Assembly: GCA_963718305.1 (NCBI GenBank)
Contig: CAVQZG010000001.1
Coordinates: forward strand, 806,001-870,000
DNA length: 64,000 nucleotides
Source: RYN-230 sp963718305
GTDB lineage: Bacteria > Actinomycetota > Actinomycetes > Streptosporangiales > Streptosporangiaceae
Direction: 5' to 3'
Shown: in pieces, positions 37,693 through 49,169 of the stretch
Layout: every line of letters begins with the position of its first letter
Position numbering within the stretch: the stretch's first letter is position 1
Made by a program: the position numbers and the translations under genes
The notes under the pieces: model-generated
Seen by the model: only the letters and a program-made list of their open reading frames with translations
Told to the model about the DNA's origin: nothing
Database searches by the model: none

Positions 37693-38160
37693 GAGGACCC
37701 GGGACCTGGTCGATTTCGGCCCGCAGGTCGTGTTCCGTCACCCCCTGGTGCGCTCAGTCGTCTACCAGAGCACCCCGCTCTCGCAACAACGCCGGATTCA
37801 TCGGGCGCTGGCGGCTGCGGGTGACGCGGGCCAGCATCCGGATCGGGTCGCGTGGCATTTGGGGATGGCTGCGCGGGCTTGATGACGCGGTGGCGGCACG
37901 GTTGGAGCAGGCGGCTGAGCGCGCACGCGAGTGCGGTGGTACGCGGCCACGGCGACGTTCCCGTCCCGTGCGGCTGAGCTGTCAGTGGACGAGCGCCTGC
38001 GCGCCACGCGGCTGCTCGCAGCAGCCGAAGCGGAGCTCACCGCCGGCTAGCTCGATCGGGCCGGCGCGCTGCTGGATCGGGCCCAGGCGGGTCCCACCAC
38101 CCTGGCCCCGCGACGGCTGTACCACCGTGCCGCAGGCCTGCCCGGTGGCGCCCGCTAGGC
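37693..38160 (+). pseudogene. Fragment of a large LuxR-type (LAL/AAA ATPase) regulator
   Basis: LVDFGPQVVFRHPLVRSVVYQST...RRIHRALAAAGDAGQHPDRVAWHLGMAARG is the post-ATPase segment of an LAL-family regulator. After a frame shift near 37870 it continues LDDAVAARLEQAAERARECGG, and fragments of the following TPR-like helices can be traced to about 38160. The ATPase core and the LuxR DNA-binding end are both missing. Sequence from 38160 to 38443 shows only doubtful scraps. Confidence 0.55.
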
Positions 38161-38443
38161 CCAGACCCGCCCACCAAGCAGCTGACCGCTGACCTCCTGA
38201 CCTGCAGCAGCGGCGAAGCCTGCCTGCTCCCAAGTCACCTCGAGGCAGGCCATGGTCGAGCGGACCGGGGACTACGCCGTCATCAGCTGTACCCCGCTAC
38301 CCCGGCCAGCCCTTCAAGGTGGCCGTGGGACAGCGACGCGGCCAGCCTTACCTACTTGAGCTCCGTGGCCAGGAGGACACCACCTGACGCAAAGTCCCTA
38401 TCTCGCCCGGTTCCACGGCGCTCTCTGTCGGCGGCACGTGAAT

Positions 38444-38741
38444 TCAGCCGCCGTTGACACTCTCACGGACACTCCGCGCACGGTCCTTTGCGGTAGCTAC
38501 GTCGCCTGCCCTCAATCGTGACGATTTCGTTTTCCTCATCTGCTGAATGTCGCTAACAATGTCCTGCTGGGCCGGTTCGTAGTCGAACTCGACTAGATCT
38601 CCTGGATCCAGGGAGCGGTTGCCGTCCATCTCGATCGCGCTGAAGTGCACCCAAGCGTCGAAGCCATCCGGTAGGTCGGGGAGAGGTGATCGCCCCGTAG
38701 CCCTTGTCCGGCTTGAAGAACTTGACCGTGCCGTTCGCCAT
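38444..38741 (-). pseudogene. Cold-shock-domain protein with one frame break
   Basis: From ATG 38741 the minus strand reads MANGTVKFFKPDKGYGAIT, the first RNA-binding motif of a CspA-type protein. The frame shifts near 38685 and continues PDLPDGFDAWVHFSAIEMDG...LDPGDLVEFDYEPAQQDIVS, which holds the second motif (VHFSAI). Removing one C from a CCCC run restores one 97-aa protein. The tail after the domain is basic. If the indel is an error, this is an intact RNA chaperone. Confidence 0.65.
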
Positions 38742-39075
38742 GACAGCAGGATCGCGGATCGCGGGCTTCCCCGGCGCGGCAAATAGTTTCCGGAGCGAGG
38801 CGACGTCAGCCAAATCGCCCCGGCGCACGCTCACTTTCATGACGCCAGACGCGCTGAGTCGGCGAGTCCTGCGCGCCTATCGGGGAGGGATGGCCAGGAC
38901 TGGATGACGACCGCCGACCGGCAACGGGATACGGTCTGCGCTCGACCTCATGCGTGAGGAGCCGGCATGCTACTCAGGCACAGGACGCTTAACTTAAGCG
39001 TGTAGCGAGATTGGAACCAAGAAGGGTCCCAAGAGGAGCGCACGCTGCCTTCCTGCCTCTCTGCCTCAACGCTGA

Positions 39076-40005
39076 CTAGCTCCCAGCCGCACGCTGCGGC
39101 GGCTCGGGGTCGAGGTCGGCGACGAAGACGCGCTGCAGCATGTGCCAGTCCTGCGGATGGGCCCTGATTCCCGCCTCGAAGAGGCGCGCGACCTCCTGCA
39201 TCATCGCCGCCGCCTTCTGCTTCCTGTCTCCTTCGGCAGGCACCGGTATCTCTTCATGGACGTGCACACCCCAGTGATCGCCCTCGAACCACAAGATCGC
39301 GGGCATCAGCGCCGCGCCGGTCTGCACGGCGAGCGCGGCCGGGCCGCCCATCATGCGGGCCTTCTCGCCGAAGAACTCCACCTCGATGCCCCCGCCGGTG
39401 ACATCGCGGTCACAGATCAGGCCGACAAACTTGCCGGCCTGCAGCCGCTGGGCCAGGATGCCGAACCTTTGCGTCCCGCCGCTGGCAGGCAGCACCTCCA
39501 TGCCGAACCCCTCGCGGAACGCGACGAACCTGTCGTAGACCGACTCTGGCCTCACCCGCTCGATCACGGCGGTGAGGGAGCCTGCCCCGCTGGCGATAAT
39601 CCATGCGGCAGCCTGGTCGTAGTTGCCCATGTGCGGCAGGGCGAAGACCACCCCGCGGCCGGCCGCGAGGTACTCGAACGCGGTCCGGATATGCCCAGTG
39701 TCGAGCATCCCCCCGACCAGCCGGTCCGCCGGCATCACCGGCAACCGGAAGGCCTCGAGCCAGTACCGCGCGTACGAGCGCATCGCCTGCCTGGACAGGG
39801 CGCGAAGCTCGCCGCCTGACGCCTCAGCGCCGATCACCCGGCGCAGGTTTCCCTCAAGTACCTGAACCCCGGTGCCCTGACGCCGCCATGCGAGGTCGGC
39901 TACGAACCTGAAGGCACTCTGCGCCCACGATTCGGGCAGGCGGCAGACAACCGACCAGCCGAGGCCGTATCCAGCATCGGTCAGCCTGTCCTTTAGCCCT
40001 GGCAT
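39076..40005 (-). CDS. PatA-like phosphatidylinositol mannoside / lipid A-type acyltransferase
   Basis: ATG 40005 with GGGGAGG upstream; 309 aa. The family pattern includes the catalytic H-x4-D (HMGNYD) and the later GLICDRDVTGGGIEVEFFG and HVHEEIPVP blocks. It is homologous to LpxL/HtrB acyltransferases; the actinobacterial branch (PatA) acylates phosphatidylinositol mannosides at the inner membrane face. The opening MPGLKDRLTDAGYGLGWSVVCRLPESW is typical. It is normally in a pgsA/pimA operon; here it stands alone, so it may be a second copy. Intact. Confidence 0.8.
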   Translation of the reverse strand: MPGLKDRLTDAGYGLGWSVVCRLPESWAQSAFRFVADLAWRRQGTGVQVLEGNLRRVIGAEASGGELRALSRQAMRSYARYWLEAFRLPVMPADRLVGGMLDTGHIRTAFEYLAAGRGVVFALPHMGNYDQAAAWIIASGAGSLTAVIERVRPESVYDRFVAFREGFGMEVLPASGGTQRFGILAQRLQAGKFVGLICDRDVTGGGIEVEFFGEKARMMGGPAALAVQTGAALMPAILWFEGDHWGVHVHEEIPVPAEGDRKQKAAAMMQEVARLFEAGIRAHPQDWHMLQRVFVADLDPEPPQRAAGS

Positions 40006-40723
40006 CGATACCTCCCCAGGTCGGCGGGCTGCCGGTCTGGCACCGAAACGACCTCGCACGTCGCACGCGAGCACTTGTTGTCCTGAGAACTAGAGCAGGC
40101 GGCGATCGCCAGTTGCGCGTACTGCCAAACTGGCATGGCAACCCACTGTCCCACCTCTTGCCGTACATCACCGAAGTACAACAGCAGCAACCGCCGCTCG
40201 CAGTGACCCTCAAGCCGCCAGCAGCTTCTGACCGGCACAGATGATCTACTACGGTCATGCGGCAAGTAATTTGCAAGCAGGGGGTCAGGGTTCGTCCCGC
40301 TCCTTCGCTGGGCCGGATCGCCGACGCGGCAACTAGCCCGATGCGTGCAGCAGCAGGTGCAGCATCAGAGCCGCCCGTCACCGTCCGATGAAGCCCACCT
40401 GAAGCGAGCGACCTGCGACAACGACCCTTACTGGCCATCGTGGGCTGGCCAGCGGCGCATCGCATCCCCGCGGCGCGCCGCTGGCTGATCTGAACGTCGC
40501 CCGCGTTCGCTGGTCCGCCGTGCGTTCGCTGGTCCGCCGCCTGCGTTCGCTCCCGGCGTAGCTGGGAACACTGCCGCCTTAGGGTGAACGCCCTGGCGAC
40601 GGGGAAGGGTCTACTTGTGCGACATTCGCATGCGCAACGTCGCCCGGTGCGCGGGCTAGCATGCGGAAGGGACGAGCAAGACTTCAGTTGCCTCGCCGGC
40701 CGCTCGGTGAGGGGGCATGAGAA
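40006..40723. other. clpC upstream region with a tandem repeat
   Basis: No gene is supported across these 718 bases. A tandem repeat is present: GCGTTCGCTGGTCCGCCG occurs at 40503-40520 and 40522-40539, with a partial third copy at 40543-40551. The clpC promoter should lie in the last 150 bases; TTCGCATGCGCAA near 40624 is symmetrical, but I cannot call it as a regulator site. Confidence 0.4.
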
Positions 40724-43264
<2,541 letters not shown>

Positions 43265-43526
43265 CAACCACCCGGGCAGCGGCTAAGCAGCCCCTCCTGG
43301 GGCGTTCTGCGGTCGCTGACACGACACAGCCGCCGGACTGACGGTCACTGCCGAACTCGGCATCGGCATCTATCCCAGGGGAATCAAGATCGGCGGCCGG
43401 GAGATGAAGGATCTGGAGAAGACCCGCATCACCCGTGACCCAGGCACGGCGAGTGGAACTACCAGATCCACCCGGCTACCACGAACCAAGAAGCCGGATA
43501 GCTTGAATCAAGTCGAGCCTTAAACG

Positions 43527-44153
43527 GTGATTCGCGCCATGCCTTTCGGGCGGTCCCCGGCCTGGGGAACGGCCGGTTCATCCTTGATCAGCTTGCAGGT
43601 AGAGCTGATCCTTCAGAGAGCAGGCGACGTGAACGGCGGCTACGAACTCCAACGAACTGACGCCAAGGGCGCAGGCGTGTTCGCCACCCGGTCCTTCCAG
43701 GTCGGCGAAACAGTGATGGTCGGTGTCATCGATCGCGAACTCGACCACAACGACTCCCATGCCTCCCAGGTCAGCGAGAAACGGTTTGTGATGCACGGCG
43801 GGCTCATCACCAAGGTGAACCACTCGTGCGAGCCGAACTGCGGAATCCACCTCAACGCCAGCGGCGCTCACGACTTCGTCGCCCGCCAGCCCATCACGGC
43901 AGGCCAGGAGATCACTTTCGACTACGCCATGCGGAATTACTCGGTCGAGTACTTCGCCGCCCATTGCCAGTGCGGCTCACCCCGCTGCCGTGACCGCATC
44001 ACCGGATGGAAGGATCTACCCGCAGAGCGTAAAGCGGACTACCGCGGCTTCGTCGCCCCCTATCTCACCGAAATCGACAACCAGCGCGCCACCAAAGAGG
44101 TTGTGCGTGCCGAAAATCTCGTCCGCGTCATGCGACCAGGTGATATTCGCTGA
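43527..44153 (+). CDS. SET-domain protein whose C-terminus is encoded by an IS end
   Basis: A SET domain is clear: KGAGVFATRSFQVGETVMVG, then NHSCEPNCGIHL and ITAGQEITFDYAM, and a post-SET Cys group (CQCGSPRCRD). Such proteins methylate lysines; bacterial ones have varied or unknown targets. The frame starts at GTG 43527, but GTG 43629 (VNGGYELQRTD) is about where relatives begin. The last 15 residues (VRAENLVRVMRPGDIR) are encoded inside the terminal repeat of the IS starting at 44102, so the original C terminus has been replaced. Confidence 0.75.
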   Translation: MIRAMPFGRSPAWGTAGSSLISLQVELILQRAGDVNGGYELQRTDAKGAGVFATRSFQVGETVMVGVIDRELDHNDSHASQVSEKRFVMHGGLITKVNHSCEPNCGIHLNASGAHDFVARQPITAGQEITFDYAMRNYSVEYFAAHCQCGSPRCRDRITGWKDLPAERKADYRGFVAPYLTEIDNQRATKEVVRAENLVRVMRPGDIR

Positions 44154-45290
44154 TCAGGCCGCCAGCGCGAGTCTGTCTTCGGACGCGGTGCTGGTCGAGG
44201 CTGACTGGCTCAGGTAGCGGTTTCAGGGGCGCGGCGCCGCCCAGGGAGCGGTGGGGCCGGTGCTGGTGGTGGTGGGTCTCGTACTGGCGCAGGATCTGCC
44301 GAAGATGGGCCTGGTTCCAGATCAGGGTGCGGTCCAGGAGCTCGCGCCGGCATCCGCCGATCCAGCGTTCGGCGATCGCGTTCATGCGGGGCGTCTGGAT
44401 GTTGCAGAGCACGGTCTGGATGTCAGCGCCGGCGAGGACGGCGTTGAATGCGGCGGTGAAGTTTGATCCGCGGTCACGGATCATGAACCTGGCCCGGTGC
44501 GCTTGCTCGTCAAGGTCCATGAGGAGGTTGCGGGCTTGCTGGGCGGTCCATTCGCCGGTGGGATGGAGGGTGATGCCGAGGATGCGGATGCGCCGGGTTG
44601 CGTGCTCGATGACGGCCAGGACGCAGGCCTGGGTGCCGTCGAGCAGGTCGACGGTGAAGAAGTCGCAGGCCAGGATCGCCTCGGCCTGGGAGCGCAGGAA
44701 TTGTGACCAGGTCGGTCCGGTCTGCCGCCGGCCGGGGTCGATGCCGCTGGCCCTGAGGATCTCCCAGACGGTGGACGCTGCGACCTTAACCCCCAGACCG
44801 GCAAGCTCGCCGTGGACCCTGCGGTATCCCCAGCCGGGATTCTCGCGGGCTAGCCGGCGGACGAGTGCCTGGATGTTCCGCCGGGTCGCCGGCCGGCCGG
44901 TCCTGCCGCGCATGGACCGGGCGGCCCAGCGGCGGTGGATGATGTCGCGGTGCCAGCGCAGGATCGTGTCCGGGGTGACGTGAAGCCGCAGTCCCTGGTG
45001 CCGCGCTTTCGGTAGTACGCCGAGCAGGGTGGCAAGCAGGGCCCTGTCCGCCCAGTTCAGCTTCGGCCTTCGCGTCTGCGGGCGCTGCAGCACGGCGAGC
45101 TGGTGGCGCAGGATCAAGATCTCGGCGGTCTTCCACGTCTCCTCGCGCCGCGACAGCCGCAACCCCGCGGCGACTCGCGTAATCAGGAGGAACACGAACC
45201 GCAGGCACATGATCGGTGATCATCACGCCTGGGCGGCCGGGAGAGCAACCCTGCTGATCAGAGCCGTGGGCGAGATTTTCGGCACGCACA
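44102..45290 (-). mobile_element. Intact rve-type insertion sequence, copy 2
   Basis: Perfect 20-bp inverted repeats TGTGCGTGCCGAAAATCTCG at 44102-44121 and, as complement, 45271-45290 bound the element, which carries one minus-strand transposase gene. A longer imperfect match to CCTGTG continues outside. It sits between the SET gene, which it truncates, and a tetR gene. Confidence 0.85.
44128..45210 (-). CDS. Transposase, integrase-core (rve) DDE family
   Basis: The 360-aa intact relative of the transposase at 27949. The N terminus is MCLRFVFLLITRVAAGLRLSR...EILILRHQLAVLQR; the rve core has Asp in CDFFTVDLLDG, Asp in IRDRGSNFTAAFN, and Glu in NAIAERWIGGCRREL. Flanked by 20-bp perfect terminal repeats, so it may be active. 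It is convergent with the SET gene, whose stop lies inside this frame's end. Confidence 0.9.
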   Translation of the reverse strand: MCLRFVFLLITRVAAGLRLSRREETWKTAEILILRHQLAVLQRPQTRRPKLNWADRALLATLLGVLPKARHQGLRLHVTPDTILRWHRDIIHRRWAARSMRGRTGRPATRRNIQALVRRLARENPGWGYRRVHGELAGLGVKVAASTVWEILRASGIDPGRRQTGPTWSQFLRSQAEAILACDFFTVDLLDGTQACVLAVIEHATRRIRILGITLHPTGEWTAQQARNLLMDLDEQAHRARFMIRDRGSNFTAAFNAVLAGADIQTVLCNIQTPRMNAIAERWIGGCRRELLDRTLIWNQAHLRQILRQYETHHHQHRPHRSLGGAAPLKPLPEPVSLDQHRVRRQTRAGGLISEYHLVA

Positions 45291-45316
45291 GGGCGGGGCC
45301 GCGTTCCCGGGGCTAG

Positions 45317-45344
45317 TAACTTTACCTTCCGGATGGTAAAGTTA
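45317..45344. promoter_or_regulatory. Probable TetR operator
   Basis: TAACTTTACC at 45317-45326 pairs exactly with GGTAAAGTTA at 45335-45344, and the spacer centre TCCGGA is also symmetrical, leaving one mismatched pair. It ends four bases before the tetR ATG at 45349, so binding would block the tetR start region and the downstream efflux genes. Confidence 0.75.
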
Positions 45345-45348
45345 TGGG

Positions 45349-45888
45349 ATGCGACCAAGTTCGAGGACCCAGATTCTGCAGGCCGCGGTGCGGGTGACCG
45401 AGCGGCACGGCATCACCGCCCTGACCCTGGAGGCGGCGGCCGAGGAGGCCGGCCTGACCAAGCCCGGGCTCATGTACCACTTCCGCACCCGCGACGACCT
45501 GCTGATAGCGATCCAGCGGCACCTGACCGAAACGTGGGAGCAGCAGCTGCTCGCAGAACTGGGCAAGCCGCTGGAGCAGTCGACGGCGCAGGAGCGCGCG
45601 GCGGCCTATGCGCGGGTCAATGCGCACGGCTCAGCCAGCAAGGCGGAGCTGGCGTTCATGGTGGAGTCGGCGACCAGCTCCGAGCTGGCGCAGGTGTGGA
45701 ACGACCTGATGGCGCGCTGGGTGCCCCAGCCGCCGGTGCCCGATCCGGCGCAGCTGGACCTGTTCCTCGCGCGGCTGGCCGCCGACGGCCTGTGGCTGTT
45801 CGAGGCGACCAGGCCGGCCCCGCTCGCCCCCGAGGTCAAGGAAGCCCTGATCCGCAGGATCGCCGCGCTCACCGAACCGCCGGCCTGA
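45349..45888 (+). CDS. TetR family transcriptional repressor
   Basis: 179 aa. The N-terminal helix-turn-helix is canonical (SRTQILQAAVRVTERHGITALTLEAAAEEAGLTKPGLMYHFRTRDDLL). The C-terminal ligand-binding region is shorter than in the larger TetR subgroups. A near-perfect palindrome overlaps its own start region, and two efflux pump genes follow 57 and 1693 bases after its stop on the same strand. The obvious role is ligand-relieved repression of those pumps. Confidence 0.9.
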   Translation: MRPSSRTQILQAAVRVTERHGITALTLEAAAEEAGLTKPGLMYHFRTRDDLLIAIQRHLTETWEQQLLAELGKPLEQSTAQERAAAYARVNAHGSASKAELAFMVESATSSELAQVWNDLMARWVPQPPVPDPAQLDLFLARLAADGLWLFEATRPAPLAPEVKEALIRRIAALTEPPA

Positions 45889-45945
45889 CGCACCCCTGCC
45901 CGGCCCCCGCACAGCCCATCTCCACCCGGAAGCCATAGGTGCACC

Positions 45946-47496
45946 ATGAGCAAGACACGACGCTGGCTGGTCCTGGCCACCGTCTCGGCGGGACTGCTGA
46001 TGGTCTCGGTGGATACGACGGTGCTCTACACCGCCCTGCCCACCCTGACCAGTGACCTGCAGGCCGACGCCTCGCAGAAACTGTGGATCATCAACGCGTA
46101 CCCGCTGGTGATGGCCGGGCTGCTGCTCGGCGCGGGCACGCTCGGAGACCGCATCGGCCACAAGCGGATGTTCCTCACCGGCCTGGCCCTGTTCGCAGCC
46201 GCCTCCCTCCTGGCCGCGTTCGCCCCCTCCCCGCCGGTGCTGATCGCCGCCCGGGCCTTCCTGGCGGTCGGGGCGGCGGCGATGCTGCCCGCCACCCTGG
46301 CACTGATCCGCATCACCTTCGACGACGAACACGAGCGCGGCATCGCCATTGGCGTCTGGGGCACCATGGCGGTACTCGGCGCCGCACTGGGCCCGATCGT
46401 CGGCGGCCTGCTGCTTCAGCACTTCTGGTGGGGCTCGGTCTTCCTCCTCAACATCCCCGTCGTGCTGCTCGCCCTGGCCGCGACGGTCGCTCTCGTGCCG
46501 GGCGGCCCGGGCCACCGCGACCGCCCCTGGGACCTGATCGCCTCCCTGCAGGCCATGGTCGCCCTGGCCGGCCTCGTCTACGCCATCCAGGAAGCCGCCA
46601 AGCCCGGCCCGATGCCGCTGGCGATCGTGCTCGCCCTGCTGGCCGCAGCCGCCGGGTGCTGGATGTTCGCACGCCGCCAGCGCCGCCAGGCCTACCCGCT
46701 GATCGACTTCTCCCTGTTCCGCAACCGGAGCCTGCTCACCGGGGTGATCGCGGCCGCACTGGCGATGGCCGCCACCGCCGGCATCGACCTGCTCCTCACC
46801 CAGCGCCTGCAGCTCGTCCTGGGCCTGACCCCCCTGCACGCGGGCCTGATCGTGACAGCGTTCGCGGCCGGCTCCCTGCCCGTCGGCGTGCTGGCCGGCG
46901 GCCTGCTCCACCGCACCGGGGTGCGCCCGCTGATCGGCGGCGGCCTGCTCCTGGGCGCCCTCGGCGTCCTGGTCACCCTGCTGCTGACCCCGGGTGCGGT
47001 CCCCCTGCTGGGCGGCGGCCGGAGCCCGGCATGGGTCGTGCCGGGCCTGGTCCTGGCCGGCGCGGGCCTGGGCATCGTCATGGTCGCCGCCTCGGCCGCG
47101 ATCATCAGCGGCGCCCCGCCGCAGCGCGCCGGCATGGCCTCCTCCATCGAGTCGGTCTCCTACGAACTAGGCAGCCTCGCCGGCGTCACCGTCCTGGGAA
47201 CCATCCTCACCGCCGTCTACACCCGCACGATCCACCTCCCCGCAACCGCCCCCGCCCGGGCCGCCGGCAGCATCGACCAAGCCCGCGCCGCCGCAGGCCA
47301 CCTCCCCGCCGGCCAGGCCCACACCCTGCTGGACGCCGCCGCCAGCGCCTTCGACAACGGCTACACCCTCGCCCTGGCCATCACCGCCATCGCCCTGGCC
47401 GCAGGCAGCGCCTTCACCTACCGCTACCTCAAGCGGCAGCCCGCTACCCCCACAGAACAGGCCCAGCACCCCGAACCGGCCCAGAACGGCGGGTAG
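45946..47496 (+). CDS. MFS drug-efflux transporter, DHA2 (14-TM) type, first copy
   Basis: 516 aa with 14 predicted helices. Motif A appears in the 2-3 loop as LGDRIGHKRM; the N terminus has SVDTTVLYTALPTL, the D-x2-V-x3-ALP-type motif D1 of DHA2 proteins. It resembles SmvA/QacA-type proton antiporters for cationic or hydrophobic drugs. Downstream of tetR and probably co-transcribed with it. Residues 435-470 form a variable loop. The Pro/Gln tail is cytosolic. Confidence 0.88.
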   Translation: MSKTRRWLVLATVSAGLLMVSVDTTVLYTALPTLTSDLQADASQKLWIINAYPLVMAGLLLGAGTLGDRIGHKRMFLTGLALFAAASLLAAFAPSPPVLIAARAFLAVGAAAMLPATLALIRITFDDEHERGIAIGVWGTMAVLGAALGPIVGGLLLQHFWWGSVFLLNIPVVLLALAATVALVPGGPGHRDRPWDLIASLQAMVALAGLVYAIQEAAKPGPMPLAIVLALLAAAAGCWMFARRQRRQAYPLIDFSLFRNRSLLTGVIAAALAMAATAGIDLLLTQRLQLVLGLTPLHAGLIVTAFAAGSLPVGVLAGGLLHRTGVRPLIGGGLLLGALGVLVTLLLTPGAVPLLGGGRSPAWVVPGLVLAGAGLGIVMVAASAAIISGAPPQRAGMASSIESVSYELGSLAGVTVLGTILTAVYTRTIHLPATAPARAAGSIDQARAAAGHLPAGQAHTLLDAAASAFDNGYTLALAITAIALAAGSAFTYRYLKRQPATPTEQAQHPEPAQNGG

Positions 47497-47581
47497 CCGC
47501 TTGAGCCGGCCGGCTCCGGAAGACGAACCGCCCCGGCTCCCCAAAGGTGACGTACAGCCCAGCCCGCCACAGGAGGTTCCG

Positions 47582-49012
47582 ATGACCGTACACGTGTCCT
47601 CTAAGCCGGCCGACGGGGCATCCAGGCTGCCCGCGGCGGCATGGCTGGTCCTCGGCATCGTCCTGGTCGCGGACATCATGGACCTGCTTGACTCCACCAT
47701 CACCACCATCGCCGCGCCGACCATCAGCTCCTCGCTGCACGGCGGCCCGGGCCTGATCAAGTGGCTGGGCGCCAGCTACGCGCTGGCCCTGGGAGTGCTG
47801 CTGGTCACCGGCGGGCGGCTGGGCGACAAGTACGGCCGCCGCCGGACCTTCCTGATCGGCATCGCCGGCTTCACCGCGGCCTCGCTGGCCTGCGGCCTGG
47901 CCTGGGATCCGCCCTCGATCATCGTGGCCCGGCTGGTCCAGGGCGCGTTCGGCGCGCTGCTGATCCCGCAGGGCTTCGGCATACTGGGCTCGGTCTTCCC
48001 GCGCGAGCACATCGGCAAGGCGTTCAGCGCCTTCGGCCCGATCCTGGGGCTGTCGGCTGTCGGCGGTCCGCTGCTGGCCGGCCTGCTGATCGACGCCAAC
48101 CTGTTCGGGCTGGGCTGGCGGCCTATGTTCCTGATCAACATCGTGCTGGGCGCGGCCGGGCTGGCCGCCGGGCTCAGGCTACTGCCGCGCGACGTCGGCG
48201 ACCGCGCGGTGAGCATCGACGCCCTGGGCTCGGCGCTGCTCGCGGCGTGCATGCTGGGCCTGCTGTTCGGCCTGATCCAGGGGTCCACCGACGGGTGGAC
48301 TGCCGCGCCGATCGCCGCCCTGGCCGCCGGGGTGATCTTCTTCGCCGCCTTCGCCCAGCGCCAGCGGACCGCGGCGGTGCCGCTGATCAAGCCGTCGCTG
48401 CTGCGCAACCGGGGCTTCACCGCCGGGCTCATCCTCGGCCTGGTCTTCTTCGCCACCGTGGCCGGGCTGCTCTACGCGGTCTCGCTGTTCCTGCAGCGGG
48501 GGGCCGGCTACAGCCCGGAGCGGGCCGCGGTGACCGGGTTCGCCCCGGCCGCCGCCGGGATCGTTATCGCGTCGGTGGCCTGCAGGAACCTGGTCACCAG
48601 GCTGGGCCGCCGGCTCAGCCTGGCCGGCATCGTGGTGACGGTGGGCGGCGTAGCCGTGCTGGCAACCATCGTGGCGCACTCGGGCACGGCGGCCAGCGCG
48701 GCCGAGCTCGCCCCGGCCATGACCCTCATCGGCCTGGGCATGGGCGCCACGTTCTCCACCATCTACGACATTGCCATCGGCGACATTGACCCGGCCGAGG
48801 CCGGCAGCGCCAGCGGCTCGCTCAGCTCGATCCAGCAGCTGGCCAACGCGATCGGCGCGGCCGTCATCACCACCATCTACTTCGGCGCGCTAGCCGGCGG
48901 CCCGGCGCACGCCATGACCCTCAGCCTGCTCACGGTCATCGCCCTCGGCGTGCTGAGCTGCCTAGCCATCCCGCTGCTGCCGCGCCACGCCCAGCCCGCC
49001 GGCCCGCACTGA
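47582..49012 (+). CDS. MFS drug-efflux transporter, DHA2 type, second copy
   Basis: ATG 47582 has CAGGAGG upstream, eight bases away; earlier frame codons are rejected. 476 aa, again 14-helix DHA2 with DLLDSTITTIAAPTI near helix 1 and GGRLGDKYGRRRTF as motif A. The two pumps differ substantially in sequence, so this is not a recent tandem duplication. Gap to the first pump is 85 bases, consistent with one transcript from the tetR operator. An IS110 remnant lies directly after the stop. Confidence 0.88.
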   Translation: MTVHVSSKPADGASRLPAAAWLVLGIVLVADIMDLLDSTITTIAAPTISSSLHGGPGLIKWLGASYALALGVLLVTGGRLGDKYGRRRTFLIGIAGFTAASLACGLAWDPPSIIVARLVQGAFGALLIPQGFGILGSVFPREHIGKAFSAFGPILGLSAVGGPLLAGLLIDANLFGLGWRPMFLINIVLGAAGLAAGLRLLPRDVGDRAVSIDALGSALLAACMLGLLFGLIQGSTDGWTAAPIAALAAGVIFFAAFAQRQRTAAVPLIKPSLLRNRGFTAGLILGLVFFATVAGLLYAVSLFLQRGAGYSPERAAVTGFAPAAAGIVIASVACRNLVTRLGRRLSLAGIVVTVGGVAVLATIVAHSGTAASAAELAPAMTLIGLGMGATFSTIYDIAIGDIDPAEAGSASGSLSSIQQLANAIGAAVITTIYFGALAGGPAHAMTLSLLTVIALGVLSCLAIPLLPRHAQPAGPH

Positions 49013-49169
49013 CCAGCTGGCACTGCCACCAGGCTGCAAATGCGCGTGCCTGACGTTCCGCCGATCACCTGCCCAGGAAAACGGTGCAGAACAACCGATC
49101 TGCGCTGGGCGGTCCTTATCCAGGCACGCTCTGGGCGGCGTGCAGATCGAGTCCTCTTTGCTGCTGGTG

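Noticed and set aside
40620..40640. Symmetrical TTCGCATGCGCAA as a ClgR-type operator for clpC
   Set aside because: Match to the expected site is too short to claim and the palindrome is common in GC-rich DNA.
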